DNA of 64,000 nucleotides from Postechiella sp039985655 (GTDB lineage Bacteria > Bacteroidota > Bacteroidia > Flavobacteriales > Flavobacteriaceae), in NCBI GenBank assembly GCA_039985655.1, contig JBDWSF010000040.1, positions 62,001 through 126,000 of the forward strand, given 5' to 3'. This document shows, in pieces, positions 43,393 to 52,487 of this stretch; position 1 is the stretch's first letter, and the number at the start of each line of letters is the position of its first letter. A program made the translations under genes and the position numbers. Under the pieces are notes generated by a model that was given only the letters and a program-made list of their open reading frames with translations, did no database searches and was not told the DNA's origin.

Positions 43393-44784
43393 TTAAAACA
43401 AAGTTCTTGTCACTAAGAATGCCGCAGCACCTGCTAAAAACCCTGCTAATGCTAACCATGATATTTTTTTAAGGTACCAGAAAAAATCAATTTTCTCCAT
43501 TCCCATAGCCACAACACCTGCGGCAGAACCTATAATTAACATACTTCCTCCTGTTCCTGCAGAATACGCAATGAAGTGCCAAAGTTGATCGTCTAATCCT
43601 TCACTAAACATACCTAAACTGGCAGCAACTAAAGGTACATTATCAATAACTGCAGATCCTACACCTAATAATAAGACCACTAAATCTGATACTTGTGTGC
43701 CATCCATCTCCGTCCCAATCATTGGAATACCTTCTTTTAATGTTGTAGCAAAACCAAATAGCGTTCCTAAAGATTCTAATGCCGCAACGGCCATTAAAAT
43801 TCCTAAGAAAAATAAGATACTCGGTAATTCAATTTTTGATAATGAATAATGTACAGGGCTATGATGTGCATGAGCATCACTTTCTTCAGAATCATGTTCG
43901 GTTAAACTAAACTTAGAACTACTATAAATTTCGGCAAAAATAGCAACAACACCTAAAGATAACATCATACCAACATATGGTGGTAAATGTGTAAATACTT
44001 TAAAGATTGGCACAAAAATAATAGCACCTAATCCTAAATATAACATAGTAGCACCAAATCTACTTTTTGGTTTATCTTCTGTTTCTTCAACATCTAAATT
44101 ACCTTTAAACGCTGGTAAAAAGGAAGCTATTAAAGACGGAACGACCATACATATTAATGATGGAATAAATAAATATCCGAATAAATGGCCTGTAGATACT
44201 TTATCTCCAATCCAAAGCATGGTTGTTGTAACATCTCCAATTGGAGAGAAAGCACCACCAGCATTGGCAGCAATAATAATTAGACCTGCGAACCAAATAC
44301 GTACATCTCTATCTTTTACTATTTTTTGAAGTATAGAAATTAAAACAATTGTTGCTGTAAGATTATCTATAATAGCTGAAAGAATAAATGCTAAGATTGA
44401 AAAAATCCAAAGGATTCTACTTTTCTTTTTTGTTTTTATGAAGCCTTTTATAGTTGCAAAACCATCAAAATAATCGATAATCTCTACAATAGTCATGGCA
44501 CCTAATAAGAATACTAAAATTTCGGCTGTTTTCCCTAAATGATGCAAAAGGGTTTCTTCCATTATATGCATCTTAGCTTCATGTCCAAGAGAAGAAAACC
44601 CTTCAATTAAACCATGATTTGCAGAATCGAACCACTGCGGAAACGTATCTATTCCAAAAGAAATTAATGCCCAACTTATAGCCATCATGACTAACGCCGG
44701 AATCAATTTATCAATTTTTATACTGTGTTCTAACGTAATGGCTAAATACCCCATTACAAATACCAAAATAATTGCTGCTTCCAT
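43393..44784 (-). CDS. nhaD: Sodium:proton antiporter NhaD
   Basis: An inner-membrane Na+/H+ antiporter of the ion-transporter superfamily, used for sodium export and pH control, typical of marine bacteria. The 463-residue protein has about 12 membrane helices. Characteristic segments are AIIDNLTATIVLISIL, IIAANAGGAFSPIGDVTTTMLW and GVGSAVIDNVPLVAASLGMF, containing the paired Asp-Asn and Thr-Thr functional sites of the family. It has a cytosolic acidic, His-containing loop (EHDSEESDAHAHHSP). Single gene between exbB and the glutamate dehydrogenase gene. Confidence 0.94.
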   Translation of the reverse strand: MEAAIILVFVMGYLAITLEHSIKIDKLIPALVMMAISWALISFGIDTFPQWFDSANHGLIEGFSSLGHEAKMHIMEETLLHHLGKTAEILVFLLGAMTIVEIIDYFDGFATIKGFIKTKKKSRILWIFSILAFILSAIIDNLTATIVLISILQKIVKDRDVRIWFAGLIIIAANAGGAFSPIGDVTTTMLWIGDKVSTGHLFGYLFIPSLICMVVPSLIASFLPAFKGNLDVEETEDKPKSRFGATMLYLGLGAIIFVPIFKVFTHLPPYVGMMLSLGVVAIFAEIYSSSKFSLTEHDSEESDAHAHHSPVHYSLSKIELPSILFFLGILMAVAALESLGTLFGFATTLKEGIPMIGTEMDGTQVSDLVVLLLGVGSAVIDNVPLVAASLGMFSEGLDDQLWHFIAYSAGTGGSMLIIGSAAGVVAMGMEKIDFFWYLKKISWLALAGFLAGAAAFLVTRTLF

Positions 44785-44866
44785 AAATTAAAATTTTAAA
44801 TAGTTCTTCCTTGTGATAATCGCTTTGGTTGTTGGTTTTAATTTAGTTTTACTTGGTGTTTGTTTT

Positions 44867-46093
44867 TTAAATTAACTGTCTAAGAGCAATTTCAAAGGCA
44901 GTTGCACTGATTTCCGTTTTTGTTTGATTCTTTTTTAACACAGCTTCTAAAGCTTCTTTTATTTTATTTGAAGTATCGTTAAAAATAGCTTCATCTGTCA
45001 TTTGTACGCGACGTTCCATAAAATAAGCAAACACTCTTGCCATACCGCAATTTGAAATAAAATCTGGAATTAAACTAACACGATTATCAGTATGTTCCAT
45101 AATAGACCCAAAAAATATCTCTTTATCTGCAAAAGGTACGTTTGCACCACAAGATATAACTTCTAATCCACTATTAATCATTTCATCAATTTGACTTTTA
45201 GTAATTAAACGAGAGGCTGCACAAGGTGCAAATATCTCGGTTTTTATAGACCAAACCTTTTCGTTTATTTCTCCAAAAGGTATTAAATTATCGGCAACTA
45301 ATGTGTTTCCTGTTTTAGCAAGAAACAATTTAGTAATTTCTTCGAAAGTAAAACCTTTTTCGTTTATTAATCCTCCTGCAATATCTATAATTCCAACCAC
45401 TTTTGCACCCATTTGTGACAAATAAAATGCAGCTGCGGCACCAACATTTCCAAAACCCTGAATTACAGCTCGTTTCCCATTAACATTATCTCCTGAAATA
45501 GAATAATAATGTTTAACCGCTTCGGCAACTCCATAACCGGTTATCATATCGGCAACGGTGTATTTTCTTTGTATGCTAGGCGAATAAATAGGATTTTCAA
45601 TCACCTTAATGACCCCTTGTCTTAACTGGCCTATTCTATTAATTTTATCAGCTTCGGTTGGTTTAAAATGACCGTTAAAAACACCTTCTTGAGGATGCCA
45701 AACACCGCTTTCTTCAGTAATTGGGATCACTTCATGTATTTCATCAACATTTAAATCACCACCTGTTCCGTAATAACTTTTTAACAACGGAGAAACCACT
45801 TTATACCAACGCTCTAAAACACCTTTTTTTCTGGGGTCTTGAGGGTCGAAATTAATTCCAGATTTAGCGCCACCAATGGCTGGACCAGAAACTGTGAATT
45901 TAATTTCCATGGTTTTTGCTAAAGACAGAACCTCGTTCATATCAAGTCCTTTACGCATTCTTGTTCCTCCTCCTGCCGCACCGCCGCGTAATGAGTTAAT
46001 AACAACCCAACCTTCGGCTTCTGTTTCAGAATCTTTCCAATTAAAAATAATTTCAGGATCTTTTTCTTCGTACTTTTTTAATAATGCTTTCAT
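44867..46093 (-). CDS. Glu/Leu/Phe/Val-family dehydrogenase
   Basis: A 408-residue NAD(P)-dependent amino-acid dehydrogenase. The substrate domain holds GGTRMRKGLDMNEVLSLAKTMEIK (glycine-rich loop and substrate Lys) and GPAIGGAKSGI with the catalytic-site Lys. The Rossmann domain starts AVIQGFGNVGAAAA. This branch is annotated in Flavobacteriaceae as glutamate dehydrogenase or as leucine/valine dehydrogenase; the motif does not choose between them. A TATATTTG box lies 121 nt upstream on its strand (46215-46222). Confidence 0.9.
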   Translation of the reverse strand: MKALLKKYEEKDPEIIFNWKDSETEAEGWVVINSLRGGAAGGGTRMRKGLDMNEVLSLAKTMEIKFTVSGPAIGGAKSGINFDPQDPRKKGVLERWYKVVSPLLKSYYGTGGDLNVDEIHEVIPITEESGVWHPQEGVFNGHFKPTEADKINRIGQLRQGVIKVIENPIYSPSIQRKYTVADMITGYGVAEAVKHYYSISGDNVNGKRAVIQGFGNVGAAAAFYLSQMGAKVVGIIDIAGGLINEKGFTFEEITKLFLAKTGNTLVADNLIPFGEINEKVWSIKTEIFAPCAASRLITKSQIDEMINSGLEVISCGANVPFADKEIFFGSIMEHTDNRVSLIPDFISNCGMARVFAYFMERRVQMTDEAIFNDTSNKIKEALEAVLKKNQTKTEISATAFEIALRQLI

Positions 46094-46214
46094 TTATATA
46101 TTTTAATAAATTCAATTTAACATGCTTGATTTTCGATTATTCTTTTGATTGATTTTTCGAGTGAGCGTAGCTATAATTGATTCATTTATATAAAAATTTA
46201 AATTATTAGAGGAG

Positions 46215-46222
46215 CAAATATA
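46215..46222 (-). promoter_or_regulatory. Candidate -7 element of the amino-acid dehydrogenase gene
   Basis: Minus-strand TATATTTG, an exact TAnnTTTG match 121 nt before the start codon. No TTG at -33 spacing was found, so it is tentative; it would give a 5' leader of about 115 nt. Confidence 0.4.
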
Positions 46223-46369
46223 AAAAACTAATGTTAGTTATTCTTTGAAATTCTTGTTAAGAAAATGATGGGTTTTAATACGTATCTAAAATAAAATTTA
46301 CTATTTCAAAACCTCTTCTCGATACAATTCCAAAAAAAATCAAAATTACTCGAACTGACATTTCGTTAA

Positions 46370-47437
46370 TCAAGTTACTGCGGGTTGATATATTTTACCT
46401 GAACTATGATCTTTTGAAGCTCCTGTGACACTTTTTAAGCAATTAACTTCCCCTCGAAGTTTTAAAACTCCTAAAAAAGCAAAAATTAAGGCTTCCTTAA
46501 ACTCTACTAGATTTTTAGAAGGCCTAACGATATCTATTGTTTTATTCCGTTTAATTTCAGAAATCACATAAGCATTATAAGCACCTCCTCCTGTTACTAA
46601 AACTTTAGAATTCTTTTTTATAACGCTTGTTATTTCTTTAGCTATATGATTCGAAAATGTTTTGAGCACATCTTTTTCTTGTGGTTTTGAATTTTGTAAT
46701 AACGGAAAGATATTTTGGTTTACCCATTCTAATCCTAAAGATTTTGGTGGTTTTTCTTTATAGAAAGGCAATGCTTTTAATTGGTCTCCTAATGCTAATA
46801 AATAGTTACCCGACGCTGCTATTTTACCTCCATCGTCATATTTATAACCTAATTGTTCGGCATATTTATTTAGTACAATGTTTACTGGGCAAATATCGTA
46901 AGCAATTCTTTCTTCTTTTTCTTGATATGAAATATTAGCAAAACCGCCCAAGTTTAAACAGTAATCATAATCTGAGAATAAAAGCGCATCGCCTATGGGT
47001 ACTAACGGAGCGCCTTGCCCTCCTAATTCTACATCTTGAACTCTAAAGTCGCAAACCACAGTTTGGTTTAAAACCGCTGCTAAAACGGGGAGATTCCCTA
47101 TTTGATATGTGAGTTTATGTTCTGGCTGATGCAATGCTGTATGTCCATGAGAGCAAACAGCGTCTATGTTTTTTATTTTATTTTTTTCGATAAAACCTTT
47201 AATTATTCCGGCTAAATAATCCGTATAATCAACATCAATGTGTTTTAGTTCTTCTAAAGAATGAGACACTAAATTCTTTAATGTATTATACCATTTTCCA
47301 GAATAACTTATGGTTTCGGCATGTATGATTTTAAAGTTCCAAGTGCCATTATATTCAAATTTGGTATAAACTAAATCAATGCCATCTAAAGATGTTCCTG
47401 ACATTACCCCAACCATATTATAATCACTTTTTATCAT
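46370..47437 (-). CDS. anmK: Anhydro-N-acetylmuramic acid kinase
   Basis: Phosphorylates and opens 1,6-anhydroMurNAc from peptidoglycan recycling to give MurNAc-6-phosphate. The 355-residue protein has the N-terminal ATPase-fold signature VGVMSGTSLDGIDL, the active-site segment VCSHGHTALHQPEH, VVCDFRVQDVELGGQGAPLVP (catalytic Asp region) and LVTGGGAYN. The start is the ATG at 47437; an in-frame TTG three codons upstream is less likely. A -7-like TATTTTTG ends only 7 nt upstream, suggesting a nearly leaderless mRNA. Divergent from the acyl-CoA dehydrogenase gene. Confidence 0.95.
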   Translation of the reverse strand: MIKSDYNMVGVMSGTSLDGIDLVYTKFEYNGTWNFKIIHAETISYSGKWYNTLKNLVSHSLEELKHIDVDYTDYLAGIIKGFIEKNKIKNIDAVCSHGHTALHQPEHKLTYQIGNLPVLAAVLNQTVVCDFRVQDVELGGQGAPLVPIGDALLFSDYDYCLNLGGFANISYQEKEERIAYDICPVNIVLNKYAEQLGYKYDDGGKIAASGNYLLALGDQLKALPFYKEKPPKSLGLEWVNQNIFPLLQNSKPQEKDVLKTFSNHIAKEITSVIKKNSKVLVTGGGAYNAYVISEIKRNKTIDIVRPSKNLVEFKEALIFAFLGVLKLRGEVNCLKSVTGASKDHSSGKIYQPAVT

Positions 47438-47462
47438 ATTAAGCAAAAATAGATATATTCAT

Positions 47463-47493
47463 TGAAAATATGACACTAAAAACCTATATTTGT
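47463..47493 (+). promoter_or_regulatory. Promoter of the acyl-CoA dehydrogenase gene
   Basis: TTG (47463-47465), a 20-nt spacer, TATATTTG (47486-47493): an exact Bacteroidota promoter match, 33 nt before the start codon at 47527. Confidence 0.8.
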
Positions 47494-47526
47494 TCACAAT
47501 ACATTACAAATAGAAATATTTAACTT

Positions 47527-48669
47527 ATGGATTTTAGTCTTTCAGAAGAACATATAATGATACGCGACGCTGCTCGTGAGTTTGCTCAAACAGAATTACT
47601 TCCAGGTGTTATTGAACGTGATAACAAGCAGGAATTCCCTAATGAATTGGTTCGTAAGATGGGAGCGCTTGGTTTTATGGGGGTGATGGTCGATCCGAAA
47701 TACGGTGGAAGCGGTATGGACGCTATTTCGTATGTTCTTATTATGGAGGAATTATCTAAAATTGATGCTTCTGCATCAGTAATGGTTTCTGTAAACAACT
47801 CTTTAGTTTGCTATGGCTTAGAAGCTTATGGTAACGAAGAACAAAAACAAAAATATTTAACACGATTAGCATCTGGCGAAATTATTGGTGCGTTTTGTTT
47901 AAGTGAACCAGAGGCCGGAAGTGATGCTACATCGCAAAGCACAACCGCTATAGACAAAGGTGATCATTACATCTTAAACGGCACAAAAAACTGGATTACA
48001 AACGGTGGGCGTGCAGAGGTTTATATAGTGATTGCGCAAACTGATAGAGATAAAGGCTCTCATGGTATTAATGCGTTTATTATTGAAAAGGGTATGGAAG
48101 GTTTCCATGTTGGACCTAAGGAAGATAAATTAGGCATCCGCGGAAGCGATACACATACGCTTCAGTTTAACGATGTAAAAGTGCCTAAAGAAAATAGAAT
48201 TGGAGCTAACGGCTCTGGGTTTAGATTTGCTATGAAAACCTTATCTGGTGGACGTATTGGTATTGCTGCACAAGCATTAGGCATTGCCTCGGGTGCTTAC
48301 GAATTGGCTTTAAAATATTCTAAAGAACGTAAAGCTTTTGGTACTGAAATTAGCAACCATCAAGTCATCGCTTTTAAATTGGCTGATATGTATACTGATA
48401 TTGAAGCAGCTAGAATGCTTGTAATGAAAGCTGCATGGGATAAAGATAATGGCATAAACTACGATAAATCGAGTGCTGTCGCTAAACTATACGCTTCGAA
48501 AGTTGCCATGGAACATTCTGTTGAAGCTGTACAAATACACGGAGGAAATGGTTTTGTAAAAGAGTATCATGTGGAACGTATGATGCGTGATGCTAAAATT
48601 ACTCAGATTTACGAAGGCACTTCTGAGATTCAAAAAATTGTGATTTCTAGAAGTATTCTTAGGGACTAA
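47527..48669 (+). CDS. Acyl-CoA dehydrogenase
   Basis: An FAD enzyme that introduces the alpha-beta double bond in acyl-CoA in fatty-acid or branched-chain degradation. The 380-residue protein has all standard signatures: GAFCLSEPEAGSDA, NGTKNWITNGG, KLGIRGSDTHTLQF, the C-terminal EAVQIHGGNGFVKEYHVERMMRDAKITQIYEGTSEIQ with the catalytic Glu in YEGTSE. Short-chain (butyryl-CoA) specificity is typical of this length and sequence type, but is not proven. Transcribed alone from a strong consensus promoter and ended by the hairpin at 48719-48746. Contains one copy of the TCCGCGGAAGCG motif. Confidence 0.95.
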   Translation: MDFSLSEEHIMIRDAAREFAQTELLPGVIERDNKQEFPNELVRKMGALGFMGVMVDPKYGGSGMDAISYVLIMEELSKIDASASVMVSVNNSLVCYGLEAYGNEEQKQKYLTRLASGEIIGAFCLSEPEAGSDATSQSTTAIDKGDHYILNGTKNWITNGGRAEVYIVIAQTDRDKGSHGINAFIIEKGMEGFHVGPKEDKLGIRGSDTHTLQFNDVKVPKENRIGANGSGFRFAMKTLSGGRIGIAAQALGIASGAYELALKYSKERKAFGTEISNHQVIAFKLADMYTDIEAARMLVMKAAWDKDNGINYDKSSAVAKLYASKVAMEHSVEAVQIHGGNGFVKEYHVERMMRDAKITQIYEGTSEIQKIVISRSILRD

Positions 48670-48675
48670 CAAAAT

Positions 48676-48705
48676 CGTCATTCTGAACTTGTTTCAGAAT
48701 CTCAT
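48676..48705. repeat. Interspersed repeat, 'TCATTCTGAACTTGTTTCAGAATCTCAT' type (shortened)
   Basis: A short imperfect palindrome (attctgaa ... ttcagaat) just after the acyl-CoA dehydrogenase stop codon. I recall variants of this element as scattered through flavobacterial intergenic regions. The whole copy spans 48676-48705. Confidence 0.5.
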
Positions 48706-48718
48706 CATAAATAGATCC

Positions 48719-48750
48719 AAGGCTGTAACATTAAATTTACGGCCTTTTTT
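48719..48750 (+). terminator. Terminator of the acyl-CoA dehydrogenase gene
   Basis: aaggctgtaa (48719-48728) pairs with ttacggcctt (48737-48746) with one wobble pair; T run to 48750. It meets the end of the convergent helicase gene at 48749. Confidence 0.8.
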
Positions 48751-51187
48751 ATTCCCTTTTCAAACTATCTAAAACCAAACGCAACTCACCATAAGTATAT
48801 TTATCATCGACTTGATGTTTTAAATCTGATAGATTTTCAAACTTCTTTTTAGGAATAATTGCCTTTAGCTCTTTATAATGTGTTTCTGAAATTACATCGG
48901 TAATTTTCACTTCTCCTGTTGGAATAAAACTAGCCAAATGTCCTGTAATGGTATTCACATTTAGCTCGCGTTCGTTAGCAATAGCTTCAATTGTTTTTCC
49001 GGATTTAAATAATTCTAACGATATTTTTTTAGTATCACCCTTTTTTTTCTTTGGTTTCTCAGCTTCAAAAATATCGACATCAGCAGATGCTTCAATATCA
49101 TTCTCTTCACAAAAGTCAAGAATAACTTTTAATATCGCGCTGCCGTATTTTTCAACACGGGTTTTCCCCATGCCATTAACATTTAGTAATTCTTGTTTAT
49201 TGGTTGGGAGCGTTTCACAAATTTCATATAACGCTTTTTGAGTAAACACCTGATAATGAATCAAATCGTTTTCTTGAGCAATTTCATTTCTAAGTACTCG
49301 TAATAACTCAAACAACTCCACATTTGTCGTGCCATCAACAACAGATTTTCTAGCTTTCTTTGGTTTGTCTTTAGCAAGAAAAACAGACTTGGCTCGTAAT
49401 TTTAAAAATTCCTCAACATTAAAACCATTACTTAAACCTTTAAAATAAAGCATTTTAGTAGACAGTAATTCTTCAAGTGTATCAAGCTGTTTATTAATAT
49501 CTTTTTCTATGGTTTTATTATCGGTTGTAAAACCAAATGTTTTAAAAGCTGCAAATATAGTCGCATCAGTCTGCGAATTAAAATAGCCAATTGCTTTTAC
49601 AAAGCGTTCTTGAATTTCGATATTATTTTCTGGATTTTCTCCAATTATCGATAATGCTTTTAGCTGCGCTTTAAAACCATTACCAATTTTTAGTAAACTA
49701 GTAACACCATCTTTCATAGTAATTAAAGGCGTTTCCAAATTACCTTGTACAATCGTTCTATTCTTATAGTAAATATCTAAAATACGCCCAATAGGATATA
49801 GAAATTTATAAAAATTAAAAGCTTCGGCAATTAAATTAAGCTGAAACTCCGTTTTTGATTCTAATAAAACCGCTTCATCTGGCTGATTTTCTTCTGCCAA
49901 TTTGTTAAACAAAATCACATTAACATCGCTAATAATCTGACTCGAACCAATTTTACTTTTCAACACCAAACCTTCTAAAGATTTGCATCTACTCAGCGCC
50001 ACATAGGTTTGCCCGTGTGCAAAAGCACCCTGCGCATCAATAATCGCCTTTTCGAAGGTTAAACCTTGACTTTTATGAATGGTTATAGACCAAGCCAATC
50101 GCAACGGCATTTGGGTGTAAGATCCTATTTTATTTTCAGAAATTGCTTTCGTTTCTTTATCAACTGTATAATTTATATTTTCCCAAACTTCGGGTGTGGT
50201 AATAATATTAAATTCGTCATCAGGGCATTTAACTACCACTTCATCTTTATCCAATAAAATAACCTTTCCAATTTTCCCATTAAAATAACGCTTCTCTACC
50301 GAGCTATCGTTTTTAATAAACATGACTTGTGCCCCAACCTTCAGCGTTAAATCTTCTTTGTTTGGGTAGGCATACTCAGGAAATTTTCCTTCAACACTCG
50401 CCTTATAATGACTTGCCTTGGTTTTTAATTTATTAAGCTCACCAAAGTTTGTTTGTTCTGCTCTATTATTATGTGTTGTTAAAGCAATATAACCATCTGC
50501 TTCATCAGGTACAAAATCTGGCAGATAACGTTTATTCAATTCATCTGCCGATGCTTGCGTTAGCACATTATTCCTGATTTCATTCAAAATATTAATAAAC
50601 ACGGGGTTGTCTTGCCTATAAATATGTTTCAATTCTACGGTAATCGCATTGCAACTCGCATAGGCATGACTACTAAAAAAGAAGCCATTTTTATAATACG
50701 TTTTTAACAATTGCCACTCATCATCTTTAATAACGGGCGATAATTGTTGTAAATCTCCAATCATTAATAACTGCACACCTCCAAATTCTTTATCCTTGCT
50801 TCTAAAACGTCGAAGTGTTTTATCAATCCCATCTAATAAATCGGCGCGCACCATACTAATCTCATCAATAACCAACAAATCCATCGACTTAATAATATCG
50901 ATTTTCGTCTTATTGAATTTCCTATTAAAACCCTTCCCAGCATTCAAATCAGCATCTGGTAAAATAGGGCCAAAAGGCATCTGAAAAAACGAGTGTATCG
51001 TAACTCCTTTAGCGTTAATAGCTGCCACACCAGTAGGTGCTACCACAACCATTCGCTTTAACGATTGCATTTTAAGTTTATGTAAAAACGTGGTTTTACC
51101 CGTCCCCGCTTTACCCGTTAAAAACACGTTTCTATCTGTGTTATTCACAAAATTCCACGCTAAATCAAGTTCTAAATTATCAGCCAT
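48749..51187 (-). CDS. PIF1-like DNA helicase with HRDC and helix-turn-helix C terminus
   Basis: An 812-residue superfamily 1B helicase: Walker A GKAGTGKTT (25-33), PTGVAAINAKGVTIHSFF, Walker B LLVIDEISMV (about 104-113), GDLQQLSPV, and the later motifs KVGAQVMFIKND and LAWSITIHKSQGLTFEKAI with YVALSRC. The C-terminal part holds an HRDC domain (about 615-700, LLRVLRNEIAQEND...NVNGMGKTRVEKYGSAIL) and a helix-turn-helix (about 720-812, LFKSGKTIEAIANERELNVNTITGHL). The combination is frequent in Bacteroidota; probable role in replication or repair of structured DNA. Confidence 0.9.
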   Translation of the reverse strand: MADNLELDLAWNFVNNTDRNVFLTGKAGTGKTTFLHKLKMQSLKRMVVVAPTGVAAINAKGVTIHSFFQMPFGPILPDADLNAGKGFNRKFNKTKIDIIKSMDLLVIDEISMVRADLLDGIDKTLRRFRSKDKEFGGVQLLMIGDLQQLSPVIKDDEWQLLKTYYKNGFFFSSHAYASCNAITVELKHIYRQDNPVFINILNEIRNNVLTQASADELNKRYLPDFVPDEADGYIALTTHNNRAEQTNFGELNKLKTKASHYKASVEGKFPEYAYPNKEDLTLKVGAQVMFIKNDSSVEKRYFNGKIGKVILLDKDEVVVKCPDDEFNIITTPEVWENINYTVDKETKAISENKIGSYTQMPLRLAWSITIHKSQGLTFEKAIIDAQGAFAHGQTYVALSRCKSLEGLVLKSKIGSSQIISDVNVILFNKLAEENQPDEAVLLESKTEFQLNLIAEAFNFYKFLYPIGRILDIYYKNRTIVQGNLETPLITMKDGVTSLLKIGNGFKAQLKALSIIGENPENNIEIQERFVKAIGYFNSQTDATIFAAFKTFGFTTDNKTIEKDINKQLDTLEELLSTKMLYFKGLSNGFNVEEFLKLRAKSVFLAKDKPKKARKSVVDGTTNVELFELLRVLRNEIAQENDLIHYQVFTQKALYEICETLPTNKQELLNVNGMGKTRVEKYGSAILKVILDFCEENDIEASADVDIFEAEKPKKKKGDTKKISLELFKSGKTIEAIANERELNVNTITGHLASFIPTGEVKITDVISETHYKELKAIIPKKKFENLSDLKHQVDDKYTYGELRLVLDSLKRE

Positions 51188-51359
51188 TAAAAGGGTTAGA
51201 TTAATAGAGTTTGAAGATAATAAATTGAATAATTATTTGGGCGAGTTTTTAAGAAAAAAAATGTACTATTCGATGTCCCTTGCATTAGAGTTAAATCAAC
51301 ATAGAATATTTTTCTATATTCAAATTGCTATTATGATCTATGAAACAACAAAAAATGTA

Positions 51360-52487
51360 TTAATAACTTAACACTTTATAACCTAACACTTTACTACCCA
51401 TTCTATGTCTCCAATAATAACTACTCCTCCATCTTTTTTCTTCCTTGTAATGTGTCATTAATTTACTTAAATAGCCTTGAAATGCTTCTTCAACAATATA
51501 TCGATAAACATTTAATGCTTCTCGTTTCCCATTAATCTTATCTGCTATAGCATGCCCGCCATAAAACCCTGAAGCTAGAGCAGATGTTATACCATAAGAT
51601 GATATAGGATCGTAAGAATACGCTGCATCTCCAACTGCTAACCAATTTTCTCCATATGGTTTTAGCAAGCAACTGGTACCCGCTGGCATAATTTTTATAG
51701 AGTCTACGGTTATGTTTTTTAAAATTTTCGAAAGATGTGTCGTCTCATCTAATTCTTTTTGAATAAATGTTTCTAAATTTTCTTTATCAGGAATTAATTT
51801 TTTAAGTGTAAAAAACATCATGGTGACTTCATTTTCTGCATAAGGACTCACATACCACCAACCGTTTTTTGTAGCTTCCACAAAAATTTGATAGGGCAAT
51901 GCACTTTCAGTTTTTGCATTAAAAATAATAGCAAATTGAGAATCTAAATTCTCTTTTTCAATTCCTAAATGTCTGCACACCGAAGCTTTTCTTCCTGTTG
52001 CATCCACAATATATTTACTTTGTAATTTAATCCTTTCTGTGTCACTTTCTATTATAGCAATAATACCGTTTATATTAGAATCTACTTTTTTAAGCTTATA
52101 CCCACTATAGAATGAGGCGCCTGTGGTTTTATACAATGTTTGTAATTGCTTTTCAAAATATAATCTATCTAATAAATAGCCATGCCCAAGGCGTTCACTA
52201 ATAAATTCTTTTTGTTCTAAACGATCGCTACCCCAACAACTTTTATTACCATAGTAAATTTTATGTTTATTGTCTTCTACTAAATCTAAAATCCCTAATT
52301 GTTTTAATAAGGGTTTTGCATTTGGCGGAATTGCTTCTCCCGATTTTCGAATAGGAGATTTGTTAGCTTCAACCACACAACAATGTATCCCTTTTGCATA
52401 TAAAGTAATAGCGGTGGCAATTCCTGCTGGACCGCCACCTACTACTATTACTTCATAATTATGTTTATTATCTTTCTCCACGTCCAA
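51360..52487 (-). CDS. FAD-dependent oxidoreductase, LodB-like maturation enzyme
   Basis: A 375-residue flavoprotein of the geranylgeranyl-reductase/halogenase-like monooxygenase group. The FAD-binding GxGxxG is in EVIVVGGGPAGIATAITLY (about residues 13-31), with GEAIPPNAKPLL and the second FAD motif WLAVGDAAYSYDPISSYG. Its start overlaps the end of the LodA/GoxA-like gene by 20 nt, and in known systems the flavoprotein LodB (or GoxB) hydroxylates the tryptophan that becomes the tryptophylquinone cofactor. The same job is the best inference here. There is no substrate evidence for an independent metabolic role. Confidence 0.85.
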   Translation of the reverse strand: MDVEKDNKHNYEVIVVGGGPAGIATAITLYAKGIHCCVVEANKSPIRKSGEAIPPNAKPLLKQLGILDLVEDNKHKIYYGNKSCWGSDRLEQKEFISERLGHGYLLDRLYFEKQLQTLYKTTGASFYSGYKLKKVDSNINGIIAIIESDTERIKLQSKYIVDATGRKASVCRHLGIEKENLDSQFAIIFNAKTESALPYQIFVEATKNGWWYVSPYAENEVTMMFFTLKKLIPDKENLETFIQKELDETTHLSKILKNITVDSIKIMPAGTSCLLKPYGENWLAVGDAAYSYDPISSYGITSALASGFYGGHAIADKINGKREALNVYRYIVEEAFQGYLSKLMTHYKEEKRWRSSYYWRHRMGSKVLGYKVLSY

